Made by a program: the position numbers and the translations under genes. A DNA stretch of 64,000 nt from Toxonevra muliebris (taxonomy: Eukaryota; Arthropoda; Insecta; Diptera; Pallopteridae), in NCBI GenBank assembly GCA_963691655.1, contig OY829326.1, positions 85,553,235-85,617,234 of the forward strand, written 5' to 3'. The notes under the pieces are model-generated. The model did no database searches. It saw only the letters and a list, made by a program, of their open reading frames with translations, and had not been told where the DNA came from. Positions 1-12,639 of this stretch are shown piece by piece (positions within the stretch are counted from its first letter, which is position 1; each line of letters opens with the position of its first letter).

Positions 1-554
1 CGTCCGCATCACTCTCTATATTTAATATTTAATTCGTCCAATTATTAAATAATTTAAAATTTAATGTTTTTAGTGTTTTTTCTGTTTACAAAATAATAAA
101 AAAAATATATCGCCGAGAGTGCGAAGCTATAATAGCCAAACAAACAAATAAAAATTCATATTAAAAAATATATATATATTATATATATTTAATTACATAC
201 ATATAATAACCACAACCAATAATACATAACCCACTATACAATAACATCTAAATAGCATCCACATATCCCGCTAGTTTTACATTGCTGTTGATTTCTTGCT
301 ACATGCGGTCATAGTCAGCGTTGATAAATTGAAATTCATTGTGGTAAAGGCATAATACTTGCCACAATGTTTATCTTTCTATTTATCAGTGTTGTATGAT
401 CACATTACCAGCCTTTTTGTTTTGAATTTGGTTAGAGCCGTAATGGCAGTTAATTTTTACATAGCCTTTTCGAATATTCGCGGACTTTTTTTCTGTATAT
501 GCCTCTTTAAATCTCCATACTAGGCGAGTCGCAGGTGTATGAGGGTGCAGATCC
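1..554. other. AT-rich sequence without recognised features
   Basis: The stretch is AT-rich with short TA runs around 160-195. I see no coding signal, RNA gene or clear repeat boundary on either strand. The LINE fragment that follows may begin slightly earlier than 555, since its left edge is not marked by a target duplication I can identify. Confidence 0.5.
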
Positions 555-1260
555 ATTGAATTTTCACATTCCAGGGTACCGGCTAGTGCCATTATTCTCT
601 GCCCACAGGGGTATTGCCCTTTTTATTAGCGAGGATGTTGCATACCAGTGCCCGCAACAACTTTACTCGACGGATGCTGAATTTAGCTCCATGTGGGTTA
701 AATTCATGCAGTGAAATCGTTGTTGCTGGCGACTTCAATGACCACAATGCAAATTGGTTAAGCCATTCGAGTCACACAACACCCAAAGGCTTATATGTCG
801 AACTATTTGCCGAGTCAAATAATCTGACTCAATTAGAGACTGAACCAACGCATATTCCGTTCGTTGCAGGGCAAGCGCATAATACCCTTGACCTGTTTCT
901 CACTACTCATCATGAGAAATATGAGGTTAGTATCCATGAACCTCTTGGTAATTCGGACCACTGTGCCATATCAGCATCTTTTCCGTATTCTAGTATTCAC
1001 AACGCTTTGCAATTAGCTCAAAACGATCAACAAGGCTTTACGGAAAGGCAGATTGGGATGGTCTCAATTTTGATCATCTCAATTGGAAATTGTGTTTCCT
1101 GGATAGAAACATAGAAGCCAGTGCTAAAATGGTCCAAGAAATAGTTTTGTTAGGAATGCGGTCTCTCATTTCTAATAAAATGGTCAACATTAAACCAAAA
1201 GACAATACATGGTTTAACGAGACTTGCAGATTACACTATACAACAAAATTAGAAAAATGA
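555..1260 (+). pseudogene. LINE endonuclease-domain fragment (non-LTR retrotransposon, broken)
   Basis: This is a remnant of the apurinic-type endonuclease domain that nicks target DNA for a non-LTR retrotransposon. Around 603-720 one frame reads GIALFISEDVAYQ. A shift of frame then gives the conserved block AGDFNDHNANW at about 725-760, with the GDFN active-site motif, and SDHCAISASFPY at about 955-990, which is the C-terminal SDH motif with the catalytic Asp-His pair. The frame breaks again after 1114, but residues such as DNTWFNETC near 1200-1230 still fit the linker before reverse transcriptase. No reverse transcriptase follows. The copy is therefore truncated on both sides and inactive. 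The clade (I-, R1- or Jockey-like) cannot be fixed from this domain by eye. Confidence 0.75.
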
Positions 1261-1824
1261 CAATACCCATCTCCAAATTCGATCATTCATTATGTCTTTT
1301 GGTCCGTTAAATCCGAATCTGCCATCAGTTTTGTCGTAGCAACTCAGCTTTTTGAGATATAGGCAATTTTTTAATTTCCCAGGCATGGGTCGATATTTTT
1401 ATCAAAATTACCATTTTTTTCGAAATGAAAAGGAAAGCGTCTATATCTCTCCAAAAAGGCAATTAAATTATCATTATTTTAAGAGTTTATTTGATTCTCT
1501 ATTCCATTTCAGTCAAAAGTTATAGAGATTCGAAGTTGAAATTCTGACCAAAAAACGCTTTTTTCGAATTTTCTATTTTTGGGTCTTAATTACGTGCTGA
1601 AAACGTTGAATTTTATATGAATAGCGTAAAATGTTGCGCAAAATTTAAGTGCTCAGTGATGGGTTTCTGAACTCTAGTTTGGGAGTTAGAAACAAAAAAC
1701 AAGGATTTCATTAATTTTCATGCATAACATTGCTTTTAATTACACAGAGAATTGAGTAGTTTTTACATTTTGTTCTGTTGTTGGTTTTTTGGGATTGGCG
1801 TCTCTAATGATCATTCAACAATAA
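1261..1824. other. Unclassified non-coding stretch
   Basis: No coding signal is seen. The text resembles non-coding parts of multicopy DNA transposons (runs of short clauses such as TTTTTGAGATATAGGC), and it lies next to a minus-strand fragment of a multicopy protein at 1825-1950. It may belong to the same dead element. That is inference from position only. Confidence 0.3.
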
Positions 1825-1950
1825 TTGGCTGCATTTCTTCATTTCATAAACCTTGATACCGAAATTCCATTGATTTTAGGTCTTGGTGGAACCGTTCAAC
1901 CTGTTCATCACTCACTTCACCCAAGTTTGGTGGAAAAAAGTTTAGATTTC
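1825..1950 (-). pseudogene. Fragment of a multicopy transposon-like protein (FHQDL...RYQG family)
   Basis: Read on the minus strand, the segment gives FFPPNLGEVSDEQVERFHQD, then LKSMEFRYQG, followed by a stop. From memory this matches a short conserved block (NLG-VSDEHGERFHQD--MEKRYQG) in very abundant uncharacterised arthropod proteins that behave like transposon products. A related block, HSHLDFFSDNLG...HFHQEMATIEKRF, is present at 52146-52275 in this same window, which supports a dispersed element. It is too short and interrupted to be a gene. The enzymatic class of the family is not known to me. Confidence 0.5.
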
Positions 1951-3321
1951 ATTTCTACCGCGGCCAGTTGCCCTACAATCTGCTTTATTGTTGGTTAACT
2001 TGCGTTTGACGTAAAAGTTCGTAGTTCAGGCATACCTAATGAAATAATTAACAATCATACAACAGAAAACAATTGGAAGTATTTTTACAAACTTTCTTCC
2101 AAATTGTTGAGTTTTTTGTTGGCGGACCAAGACTGTTGAACTGAACAGGGCCGTATTTAAGAGGTGCGTTTTGGGAACTCTGATCTGTTGTCTTTGGTTG
2201 ATTTTGATTTGTTGTCTTTGACATGGGGTTTCAGAAAAAGTGATACTTGGCAATCCTAAATTCACAGTTTTTCTAGGTTAGCAACAGTTTTTGAAATAAA
2301 GTTTTCGTCCTGAAACTGAGATAGAAAAGCTAAAACATTAATTAAAAATAGAATGAAATATTCCGTCCTTATAAATTTAGATTTATTTGAAAGGTAATAA
2401 ACAGCAATGTTTGTTAAAGTTCATTTGAATTTTTCCACCACCAGATGATTCGTTAGAAGCGATTGAATTTACGAAAGGAGGAAAAAAAAGGAGATTATGA
2501 TTGAGTGGTAAAAAAAGGTGCATGTGATTTTCTTAAAAAATTTTCATAATGTTATTAAAAACATTGCAAAATAGAGTCTTGACAAAAATGTCGTTTCGAC
2601 TTTAAATTAAATTTTAAAAATAAAAAATTCATAAGTCCCTGTTCCACCTCTACAAATAAAACCCTCATTTTCCTCTTGGGCCCGCTAGTAATTGTATTTA
2701 ATTTCTTGTATTTAAACATCAGTTTCATAAAATATAATTATGGATATTTCCCCCCTATGGTGATGCCAATCTTACGAATTTTGTATTATGACGGAGTGCA
2801 GCATATCAAACTTATGTTCGTAGTTACGAACGTAATTAAGTCGGAATCCATGATAGTGGTGTAAATAAATAAATATTTAAAACATACTTTTACAGGCCTA
2901 TCATTAATCCCGATGGGGATGACGATGGCAAGGACGGGAAAATGTTATTATTAATACCATTACTTATAACTCGTTTTCCTTCAAATAGCATATAAAATTA
3001 GAGATCAAGGGGAACTTTATAAGTGTTAGCCGCATAAATATGGTGAGATTTTCAGTTTACCAAAGTTCAAATTTCGAGTGTATTTGACTAGATTTACAAC
3101 AAAGACTGCACATTATGCCAAGTTACCCAATTTTTTTCCCATTTTCTTTTAGTGGACTCTTGTAAACAAATAATATTTCTTTGATTACCACAACTAACTA
3201 GAAGAATATCTTAAGCATAAGTAACTGCACATTTCGCAAATACAAGGAAATATATAAAATGAAAAGGGAGAAACTCAATCACATAACATAATCATAAAAA
3301 ATTAAATACCGCATAACATAC
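1951..3321. other. AT-rich sequence without recognised features
   Basis: I searched this stretch on the minus strand for the next Hip1 exon (expected to begin FQL) and did not find it. The short open frames here have no recognisable motif. The next Hip1 exon therefore probably lies left of the window. Confidence 0.45.
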
Positions 3322-3743
3322 TATATATTTATGTCATCTCCAGCAAATTTCTCAACCTCTCGAAAGTCTATCAAAAGCGATCCTGGAAAGAGTGAGTTTT
3401 TATCGTGGAAATCTAATTTGGTTACTATCAGCTTGCTGTACGCCTGTATACAGCTTCCTACTCCGTCTTGTAGATGGCCCCAAAGTTTTCCCATTTCAAA
3501 TATCATTTTCTTATGAGTCTGAGAATGTTTGAGTGTATTTGGATGCCCTTCCCGTAATACTTTGTGCAGAAGATGACAAAATTTCCAGGCAGTAAATCGG
3601 TTTTCCATAAGAGGTTGTCGTGTAATTATTGCCCAAAAAGATTTTGCCTCTTTCGTGCGATGAGTTGTGATAATAGCCGAGCGTGCATGTTTCATCTTAA
3701 GTGGTGCTTCCATTGGATTTAAAGCCTTGTTAATGCTTATTGT
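3322..3743 (-). CDS. Hip1: Hip1/Sla2 (huntingtin-interacting protein 1) ANTH-domain exon, partial gene
   Basis: This is one internal exon of about 140 codons. It encodes part of the ANTH domain, which binds phosphoinositides and helps link clathrin coats to actin during endocytosis. The translation begins TISINKALNPMEAPLKMKHA and contains FTAWKFCHLLHKVLREGHPN, WGHLQDGVGSCIQAYSKL and FHDKNSLFPGSL. These align along their whole length with animal HIP1/HIP1R (human SINKAINTQEV...WKFCHVFHKLLRDGHPN, from memory). A good acceptor (TTATTTGCAG) precedes 3743 and a GTATGT donor follows 3322. The frame ends in an incomplete TA codon, so the apparent stop just beyond it is intronic. Having both splice sites argues against a processed copy. 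Neither neighbouring exon was found, so the first exons should lie to the right and the remainder left of the window. Confidence 0.83.
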
Positions 3744-4144
3744 CTGCAAATAAATAATATATTTCAGCAATATCTTTATAAATAATATCTCAATAAAATT
3801 ATTACTAAATAACGTAGCAAAAATCAAAAATCCGTACATGACAGTCACAACGACATTTGTCTTAAGACATGTCATCTTGTCCATAGTATAATATTACTAT
3901 GGTCTTGTCTAGAAGCAGGTTAAATGTGAGCGATTGAACAATGAAAATTACAGGAAGTATGTGCACGAGAGTTTAAGTAAGTGTACGACGAATGCTATCA
4001 TATGAACCAATTATGGTGCGATAAATACCGAACTTAATAAATACTGAACCTGCTCCTAAAACTCCAGCATGCAGAATAAACCCACCGCAACATACATACA
4101 ATGCTACACTTATTACATCAGGTACTTCTAATCTTTCTGCTCCT
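3744..4144. other. Probable Hip1 intron, no other feature seen
   Basis: The sequence starts at the acceptor of the Hip1 exon and shows no coding signal that I can assign on either strand. The open frame that runs upstream of the exon on the minus strand is hydrophobic and AT-driven and does not resemble the HIP1 N-terminus. Confidence 0.4.
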
Positions 4145-4345
4145 ATAAAATTAAGTGTTGTGCTGCCTAAAAAATTAATGTTTGTCTCTAAATTCTCTAG
4201 TGACACTTCTGTAGATGATATTCGTTGCCACATTACCTCAATGATCGACACAAGTGATTTCGAAATAAGTAAATCGTCGTTTAAAATCAATATTTGTTCC
4301 ACATTTTTCGATAAAATAATTTTAAAAAAATTGTCTGCCAATATT
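4145..4345 (+). pseudogene. LINE ORF1-like domain fragment (low confidence)
   Basis: A plus-strand frame reads KKLMFVSKFSSDTSVDDIRC, then ITSMIDTSDFEISKSSFKIN and FDKIILKKLSAN. This pattern (KKL-FVS--S-DT-VDDI ... SSFK) resembles a small domain often found at the end of insect LINE ORF1 and FP-type proteins. It sits just upstream of the endonuclease of the next LINE, which is where an ORF1 end would be expected. The match is by general appearance only, and the reading frame is short. Confidence 0.35.
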
Positions 4346-4409
4346 GCGGAACCTATCTGTGGACTTGCAGTAACCCAGGTATATTTGCAACATTCCTAGG
4401 CTGCTATTG

Positions 4410-7290
4410 CACTCCTACGTAAATGCCTTTCCATGTTGCATATATTCCCTCACATAACAATCCAAGAACCTTGGGTCCATAAAGAACGCATCTGTGGATG
4501 AGAGTTCTAATAGACCTAGAACCTGTCTTATAGCATCTCCTCATACAGCGATGGTTGTTGAATTTGTGGAGTATTGCGAAAGGATGAATTTGGGGCTCAA
4601 ACTATGTTGTGACGCTAATGTATAGAATGTTATCTGGGTCAGCAGCAGTGCAACATAAGAGAGTCATCTTCTCAACTACATCCTGTCTTCTGGGTTGAAC
4701 ATACAAAACGTTAGAAATCAACCCACTTTTGTGACACCTACTAAAGAGGAGGTTATTGACCTAACTCTTTCTAATGAAATGTTAGTGCAGTCAATTGCAA
4801 ACTGGATAACTTAGAGATGACTCTCTATCAGACCACAGATATATCGAGTTTCAGTATGGTGTTGAAGTTAATCCTTTAACGCTAATAAGAAATCCGAACA
4901 AGGCGGATTGGGCAAAGTTTAAAGTAGAACTGGCTTCATTAAACTGTGCTCTACCCCCTAAACTACGCAACAAGCGAGGTCTGAAAACAGTGGTGGAAAA
5001 TCTCACCTCTGCTCTTCAGACCAGCTTTGAGCGTGCCTATCCCTCTCGCCAGCCTCTTACTAAGATTCCTGTTTTGTGGTGGAGCAAGGAGCTGCCAGCC
5101 CTGCGGGTTGAGTCGAGAAAACTCATCAACAGGGCTCTCAAAACTAATCTTGATGAGCACTGGGCTCTATATCGTCAAAAGCAGAAGGAGTATAAAAAGC
5201 TAATTCGAGATTCGAAATTTCTGCAGCGGTATTGAAACTATGTCTGAAACAGCTAGGTTGGCGAAAATCCTCAAAAAGGGTCAAGCCAACCGACTGTGTT
5301 CACTCAAAAAATCTGATGGCACTTTCACGGAATTAAAAAGAGAGATGTTCAGCTTAATGCAGGAATCTCACTTTTCGGGCAATCAGGTCTCTGTTGTTCA
5401 ACATCCCACTTCTCCGGAAGCGGGGAGGGTTAGTTCGACAGTTTCGCAACGTAACTGGTGGGTTGCCAGGATAGTGGCGAATGAAGATGCGATTAAGTTT
5501 GCTATTGCTTCCTTCAAACCGCCGGATCCGGGTGGTATACTACCAGTTGCTCTGAAAGAGGGTATGGTGCAATTACTACCGGTTTTGAGGAAGACCTTCA
5601 ACTCCAGTGTGGCTCTCGCTCACATACCTCAACAATGGAGGTTGGTAAAAGTTGTTTTCATTCCAAAAATTGGAAAGGACAACTATACCAATCCCAAAAG
5701 CTTTAGACAAATTAGTATGATGTCTTTCTTACTAAAATGTTTCGAGCGCTGTCTTGAACACCGCATCCGTAGTGAGTCGTTATTGTTACATCCTCTCTCT
5801 TCATTTCAGCATGCTTTCCAATGTGGAAAATCTTGTGAGACGGCCCTGCAAAATCGGGTAGATCGGACTGAGCGGGCTTTCAACAAGAGAGAAATCACTA
5901 TTCAGCTATATCTAGGAGTCATTCTAGATACCACACTATTTTATTTTATTTTGCTATTTCTGGCAAAACATGGGGTCTATCACCTTATAAAGCCTTATGG
6001 CTTTATAAAGCTATGATTATACCCATCATCACCAATGCATCCATAGTCTGGTTGAGCAGACTTAATGTTGACAGCGTTAGGAAAGCTCTTGCCAGATTCC
6101 AAAGTGCTGTGGCCATTTGTTGTACCGGAGCTTTTCCGATAACACCTGGCCCATCCTTGGATGCATTGCTCAATTTACCACCGCTTGATATTTTTGTATC
6201 TGTAGGCATAAACGCAACTGGTATTGGTGTGACAGTCAGTTGCTGGGATGTCGGTGATATTATTGAAAATACTGACTTGCACCTAGCAGTTCTATCAATG
6301 CCATCCGATACAATGCCAACAATTCCAGTTTTAAAACAGCGCTATACAATACAAATTCCAAACTTGGTTTTTGCCGGGGCCTGGGCCGGTAGTTGATTGT
6401 AAGCGTATTTTCACTGACGGCTCTAAAATAGAATTCGGTTCGGGTTCTAGGGTCTTCATTGAAAATTATGGAGTGCACCTTCACTTCTCTCTTGGGTTAT
6501 ATGCTTCTGTTCAAGCAGAAATTTTTGCAATCATCAAGACAATGGACCATGGCATTGATAATGGTTGGAGATAAAGGAGTATCTGTGTATTTAGTGGCAA
6601 TCAGGCTGCGCCTAAATTCTTGCTTAATCCTCTAACCACGTCTATACTAGTTATGGATTGTAAATCCAGGCTAGATTGTGTTAGAAAACACAATAGCCTG
6701 CTGTTGATATGGGTTTCTGGACACTCAGGAATTTCAGGAAAGAGTACACTGACCTTCTCGACAGAAAAGGTTAGGAAACTGGTTTTCTGGGCCCAGAACC
6801 TGTACTCTCTTTGTCGTCTACAGCCATCAAGACCACCATTAATGAGTGGGTCGATTTGACCCACAATCATCAATGGGGCTTTCGACAGACAAAGGCCATA
6901 TTACCTGTTATCTCGAAGCGTCTAATAGACTTTCTGTTTCCACTTAATAGAAAGAGCTGTAAGCAGCTGGTGGGACTATACACATGTCACTTCTCTTGCG
7001 CTCAACATTTGAATATGATTGGCCTGGGAGCTAGTGGTTTGGAGGAACAATATGAAAAGACGGCGGACCACTTTTTTAGTATCTGCCTCGCTTTCTGCCA
7101 GATCAGAGTAAGCATATTTGGTACTGGAGTGTTGGGAGACGAACACCTGAGCTCTCTAACACCTCAGGAGCGGCTAAGATTTATTAATAAATCTGGTAGA
7201 TTTAAAGAATAGCAAAAAGGAACACAACATATAGTACAGTGGACGTAAAACTTGTCTGAGTGCTGTATTCTTGAATACTTCTTTTGCTGT
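4410..7290 (+). mobile_element. Degraded I/LOA-type LINE with endonuclease, partial RT and RNase H
   Basis: Several frames in the same order as an I/LOA-type ORF2 are recognisable. Near 4455-4480 is IQEPWVHKERICG (endonuclease Glu motif) and near 4815-4850 SDHRYIEF. A linker follows at 4990-5235. The reverse-transcriptase fingers are at 5240-5925 (VVFIPKIGKDNYTNPKSFRQ, FQHAFQCGKSCETAL). The RT palm, including the YADD motif, is missing: at about 5925-5965 the text jumps straight to the post-RT region (IIPIITNASIVWLSRL). RNase H traces follow at about 6405-6780 (FTDGSKIEFGSGS, LIWVSGHSGISGK). The C-terminal segment is at 6811-7212 (QLVGLYTCHFSCAQHLNMIG). RNase H favours I or LOA over R1. Multiple frameshifts, stops and the palm deletion make it dead. 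Confidence 0.82.
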
Positions 7291-9470
7291 TCCAACCAAA
7301 AAATAAAAAAAATTCATGTAAAGTGCGACTTTAACTAACATAGCTATTATGTATGGTTTGTGTCGTTGTAAAAATCATTGCTTTAGCGGGAGTAGAATAT
7401 ATATGGATAATTTTTTCTGTAGGAGTAACGCACGAAAAAAAAAAATTCTTTGAATTTTGCACTATGTCGACTAAATTCCATTCATATATATCCCATAGCA
7501 TCGGGAAACACAAATGTCAAATCAATCAAACGTAAAAATAACTATATTATTCTAGTTTTTTTGTTCATGCAATTAGCTTTGTGTAGTAGAAAAGGACTTA
7601 AACTAATAAAGAAATTCAATATACAGTTCAATTAATTTTTTTCTGTTGATTGGGATGGCTTTGAAACGCACCGCAAATTTCATGTAACGTTAAAGACTTT
7701 TTTTACTAAAAGTTTTTTCTGATAAATCTAACAAAACAAAAATTGGGAACGAGCTACTTTTTTTCGAGAACTTTTGACCTAGGATCTAGATACACATGCA
7801 TTTTTTTTAAATTATTCAATTTCCTCGCTATATTGGCCATCAGACTTGTGTAACGTTAAAGACTAATTTCGCTGAAAAATTGTACTTTGTGATTCGGCAT
7901 AAAAACAAAATTTACTGTTCTCAGAAATCACTGAGCCGAGCATAGAGTAACCAGACGTACTGATTTAGTCAGTACATGTACTGATTTTCATGGATTTTTA
8001 TTTTAAAAGTACTGATTTCAAAATTCTGAAATCAGTACGCAAACCTTGCTAATTTTGAACTTTGCATTATTTTAGTACTGAGTTTTGTAATATTAATAAC
8101 ATTTTTGGTCTTTTTATTTATTTTTTTTTTGTATTTGGAATTCTTTTAATGAAAACTAGACAGGTTTTGTAAAATTCCAAACTGTAGAAAATATGTAAAT
8201 TTTTTTCGATTCCACTGAAAGAACTTTCAGTTTAATGTTCACTTTTTAGAGGAAGGAAAGAAACAAACTTGCCTCAATGATTTTATAACGTGACCTTATA
8301 ATCAAAAGTAAAAATCTATATATATCTGGAAAATGTACTGATTTGTATTGATTTTTGTATTTAATTCAAGTGCAATATACTAATTTTTTAGATAAAAATA
8401 AATGTCTGATCTGATTTTGACATTCTTCTGGCATCATTGTTCATTCAAAGCCTATTAATTTTAATAACTGAATAGAAATGTGAACTGCCAAATTTGGAAG
8501 AAATTTGCAAAATTTTTTCGAGAAAACAAGACTTTTAAATTTCATCAGTCGATCTGGAAATGGTTGTACGTTATTGACGTGCTTTAGAAAGTTATCTAAC
8601 TTAATGAAAAGAATAAAAAAAATTAATATCACGTACACTTAATCTGAAGTTTATGACCTTCTTAGCCGAAAACCCCTAAAAATATGTTATCGTGTTTTTT
8701 GCACCAAAGCGCACTGGCGGCTGTTATTGGCAAAAATAAACTACAGATTCAGATTCCTCGTACCCGAAAACCCCCAGGAAGACCTTTTGATGGTAAAAAT
8801 ATTTGCATTTAAATGATACTACTCCGACGCGACTAAAACAGCAACTTCAAAATGAAAAAAAACGCTTATGATCGCCAACCTGGGAAAACTGAGAAATTAC
8901 TTTTCTATACACAACCCAAGCTTTCAGAAAAACTTAGTTTCATCAATTCCCCAGAAAAAAAAACCCGAAATGCTCTACATTGTTATAAGTGGTGGGGTGC
9001 AAAATACACCCCGCGCGACTGACGGTGGATTAAGAGCACTACAATGTGATATTGCAAGACTGGTTTTTGGAAACCAGTGAAAAACAAACAAAACGATGAA
9101 ATTTTCAATAAATATTTGTTTTTTTTTCACCTTCTAGCAGTTTTTAGTTTTTTATTGCATCATATTTTCTTGTTTCTCAAAATAAAATCGCTAGGTAATA
9201 TTATAGATTTTTTCGTGCAACGTTAAACACCGGACATTTTGGATCCTTGAAGTGCAAGAGAAATATTTTTTTGGTATTATTTTAATTTCAGTAGCTTACT
9301 TGATCCATCATGTTCGATATAGTGCCTTAGTTTATGTTTTTTCATTGCTACTTTCGCTAATTTTTTTCAAAATGTAGAGCTACCTCGAAACTCACTTCCA
9401 AAAAATGTAAAGTTAAAGACCACATAAAACTGGTTATATCTCCAAAAACTATTTTCCAAATATTTTTTCT
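7291..9470. other. AT-rich non-coding DNA with a recurring TAACGTTAAAGAC motif
   Basis: No gene is seen. A clause of the form GTAACGTTAAAGAC occurs near 7683 and 7852, with weaker versions near 9221 (CAACGTTAAACACC) and 9404 (GTAAAGTTAAAGACC). This suggests the region is one old multicopy non-coding element rather than unique DNA. A 34-bp piece near 7364-7397 (TCGTTGTAAAAATCATTGCT...) is also shared with the dispersed repeat at 39363-39712. Confidence 0.4.
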
Positions 9471-9650
9471 CATGGTAAAAGTATTTAGGAGTAGATGCAT
9501 TTTTTCAAAAAGTAGACATTTTGAATTTTTTACCGTTTTTCCCCCTATCAGCAGCGTATGAAACGCTGTAACTTCGTAGTATACCCCCAAACCAAAACTT
9601 AAAAAAAAAAATTTTGTATGAAACGCTGCTTATAGGGGAAAAAACGGTTA
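9471..9650. repeat. Dispersed repeat (copy also at 41542-41601) ending in a hairpin
   Basis: About 60 bp at 9471-9530 (CATGGTAAAAGTATTTAGGA...) recurs almost unchanged at 41542-41601 in S1P intron 2. Directly after it, ACCGTTTTTCCCCCTATCAG at 9532-9551 is matched by its inverted form at about 9624-9649, giving an imperfect hairpin with roughly 25-bp arms. The inner part also carries CAGCGTATGAAACGCTG, itself nearly palindromic. The class of element is unknown. Confidence 0.5.
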
Positions 9651-9734
9651 TCATTACTGAATTCCTTGACCCCAAATTAGTTAAAAACGATATGTCTCCC
9701 GTTTGCTACATTTTATGACTAGCACAGTGTTATT

Positions 9735-12375
9735 ATAGAAATCCGAAGCGAATTAACTGGGAAAAATTTCGCAGAACTGCCACTTCTAAATTGGGAAACG
9801 AACCTAGTAGGTTTAATCTTTCGAAAGAGGAAGTAGATCACGAGAAAAACACGCAAGAGAAGGCATTTCAGTACGCTATGAAAATGTCCTGTCCGATTAC
9901 CTGTAAGCTAAAATTTCTACCTCCATCATGGAACAGAGAACTTTCGGAACTTAGGAAGGAAACCAGGAGAGTTTTCAACGAATGATACCATTCCACGTCC
10001 TGGCAACCCTAGAGGATTGTCTCTAATCTTACAAAAAATCTATCCATGAAGCTAAGCAAAGATCCTGGGCTGATTTTTGCCAATCGATCGACAATATTAA
10101 GGAATTCGCTAGACTTGGAAAGATACTGTCCAAAGAACGCTCCAACCCATCCTTTGTTAAAAGGGCTGATTGGACAGAATCATTCGATCAGTCGCTGGAG
10201 GTGCTAGTCAGTACTCACTTACCGGGGAGTCATGATTTTTGTGAACATCATGACTCAGCCATGAACATCGGCATTCTACCGATAACGTTACAGAAGCTAC
10301 ATGATTTAGTAGTTCCGTTGCTAAGCAGTATATTCAAATCATGTTTAATGCTCAATCACGTGCCTCCAAGCTGGATATGGATCTTCATACCCAAAGTAAG
10401 TAGAAGAGGGCATGATTCGCAAAGGACTACAAATCTATCAGCCTGTCATCCATTGTTCTCAAGACTTTGGAAAGAGTCTTGGATATCCACATTAGGGAAA
10501 ACCTAGATAAATCCTGCATTTCGAAAGCGCAGCATGCCTCCATAAAGGCAAGTCAACGGAGACTGCTATTCATGAAGTAACAAGTATTATAGAGAGATCG
10601 CTTTACTTCAAACAATACACATTGGCGACCTTCCTTAATATAGAGGAGGCCTTTAACAACGTAAATATTGACGCAATTCACTCTTCCTTGATAGAGCTGA
10701 GGATTGAGGATTGTATAGTGTCATGGATACTATTTATGTTACAGTCCAGAAAAATTCAGGCAGATCTAGGAAGTAGTTATATAACTAAAAGTGTAAACAG
10801 AGGCACTGCCCAAGGGAGGATTTTGTCTCCTTTATTATGGCTAAATAGGGGCAGAGTGAAGGTTGTAGCCGACGCGTACGATGTAGTATTATTAGTGTTG
10901 GGTCTGTTCCCCAACGTGATAAGCGAAATCATGGAGGGGCTCTGGCTTTGGTGAGTAACTGGGCCACAAGTAGCCGGCTTTCAATTTTCCGCGTCTAAAT
11001 GGTCAAAGACTATCCCTTTCGTCAACAGTAAAATACGTTGATAAGTTAAACTGGAAAATGAATAACGAACAACGGGTCAAAAAGGCTTGTATCGCTTTTT
11101 ATGCCTCCAAAAAATCCTTTGGCAAAAGGTGGGGTTTAAAACCTAAAATCACAATGAATGTACACTGCGGTAGTTAGACCTATTCTCACATACTGTGCTA
11201 TAGTATGGTGGCCAGCTCTTAGAAAGGGCTACAACCAGAAAAAATCAGCCAGAATTCAAGAACAGCTTGTGCAGGTGCAGCGAGGGTAATGTGATAATGT
11301 CCCACTGACGCTCTGAACGTTCTGTTTAAGGTAGTCCTCATTGACCTTTTCGTCAAATGCACTGCATCAATTAGCGCGATTAGACTAAGAGATGTTGGAT
11401 GCTGGACAAGCAAGACCTACGGTCACAGCAACATCTTTAACACATTACCCAATGGGTTTAATGAACTTACAGACTAGCTAACACCGAAAGTCAACCTTGA
11501 AAAGGTGTTTAGGATTTCCGTTCCTACAAGAAATCAATTTAAGGACGGCAAGTACCATAAACAATCCGACATAACTCTCTACACCGACGGGTCCAAATGG
11601 GATTGTCGTGTAAGGGCGGGATATACTCAGCAGACTTGGGTATAATTCAATACCTCAGCCTCTCAAACAATGCTAGCATCTTCCAGGCAGAAGTCATAGC
11701 AATCAGGGAGGCGTGCCGTATCTTAGAATCGTTAGATATAGCAGGGAGAAACATCAAACTATTCTCTGACAGCCATGCCACGATTATGGCTTTAAATTGT
11801 CCTATTACCAAATCCAAACTGGTCTGGCAGTGCAAAATGCATCTCACGAGACTAGCAAACATAGCCAACACATCCTTAATTTGGGTTCCTGGTCATAGGA
11901 ACATTGTTAGAGCCGACGCACTTGCTAAGCAAGGTTCTTCTCAACAAATCCTTGCTAATGGAACAGGTTCTCATTCCGCTAAAAGAGCCTCATTAACTGC
12001 CGTCAGTACAAGTCACTGGCCAATTGGCGTTCATGCGTCTAAAATGGGGATCCCCTTCAACGACCACTGTCGCAACTGCAACGAAACCAGTGAGAAAGAG
12101 ACTGTTGAACACCTACTCTGTAAGTGTCCGGCGCTAGCAAAAACCAAACTCTGTGTGCTAGGAAAACCGTTTTTCGACGTCCTGAACGATTTTTCCACAG
12201 TAGACTTTAATAAACTAATCATATTCCTAAATCAGACATCTAACCCCGGTGGCTAATCGTGAAGACTTAACATCCGATGTACCAGGGTTTTTTGGTATCA
12301 AAATGGCACTAACGTGATAATTGGACTGAGTCTTCAATGTTTTTAAACACTCGGTCACCACCCTAACCAACTAAC
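9735..12375 (+). mobile_element. Degraded I/LOA-type LINE with RT palm, RNase H and 3' tail
   Basis: A second plus-strand LINE in broken frames. The endonuclease-RT linker is at 9791-10140 (PPSWNRELSELRKETRRVFN). RT fingers follow at 10360-10500 (IFIPKVSRRG). The RT palm is at 10622-10954 with FLNIEEAFNNVNIDAI and RGTAQGRILSPLLW. Its YADD site is replaced by ADAYDVVLLV, so the catalytic motif is lost. The post-RT region is at about 11040-11290 (LNWKMNNEQRVKKA, KRWGLKPKITMNV). RNase H runs from about 11580 to 11940 (LYTDGSKW, LFSDSHATIMALN, IWVPGHRNIVRADALAKQ). A Cys-His segment at 12065-12140 reads CRNCNE...HLLCKCPAL. The stop is at 12254-12256. The 3' UTR contains GGTATCAAAATGG and ends near CACCACCCTAACC, like the SINE tails elsewhere in the window. 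Confidence 0.83.
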
Positions 12376-12639
12376 CGAAATTATGCTTTTTATTGAATAC
12401 ATAAACTGTATACAAAGTTTCAGTCTTTAGCCATTGCACTTATTTACCTTGTATTTTCGACATGGCTGAAAGCTCACCTGTGCCACCTGTTCTAACCAAA
12501 ACCTGACTGAGCAGAGTATGTTCATGTATTTCACTAGTATAACAAAATATTACAAAACTAGCCTTTAGAAAGTCAGACTTTTTTTGTCACGGGCTTCCCG
12601 TCTATTAGGTGGACGGTATTCGGGCCAACGATAAACAAG

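Noticed and set aside
3744..3884. Hydrophobic N-terminal extension of the Hip1 frame (MDKMTCLK...)
   Set aside because: It lies upstream of a good splice acceptor, has AT-driven composition and does not resemble any HIP1 N-terminus.
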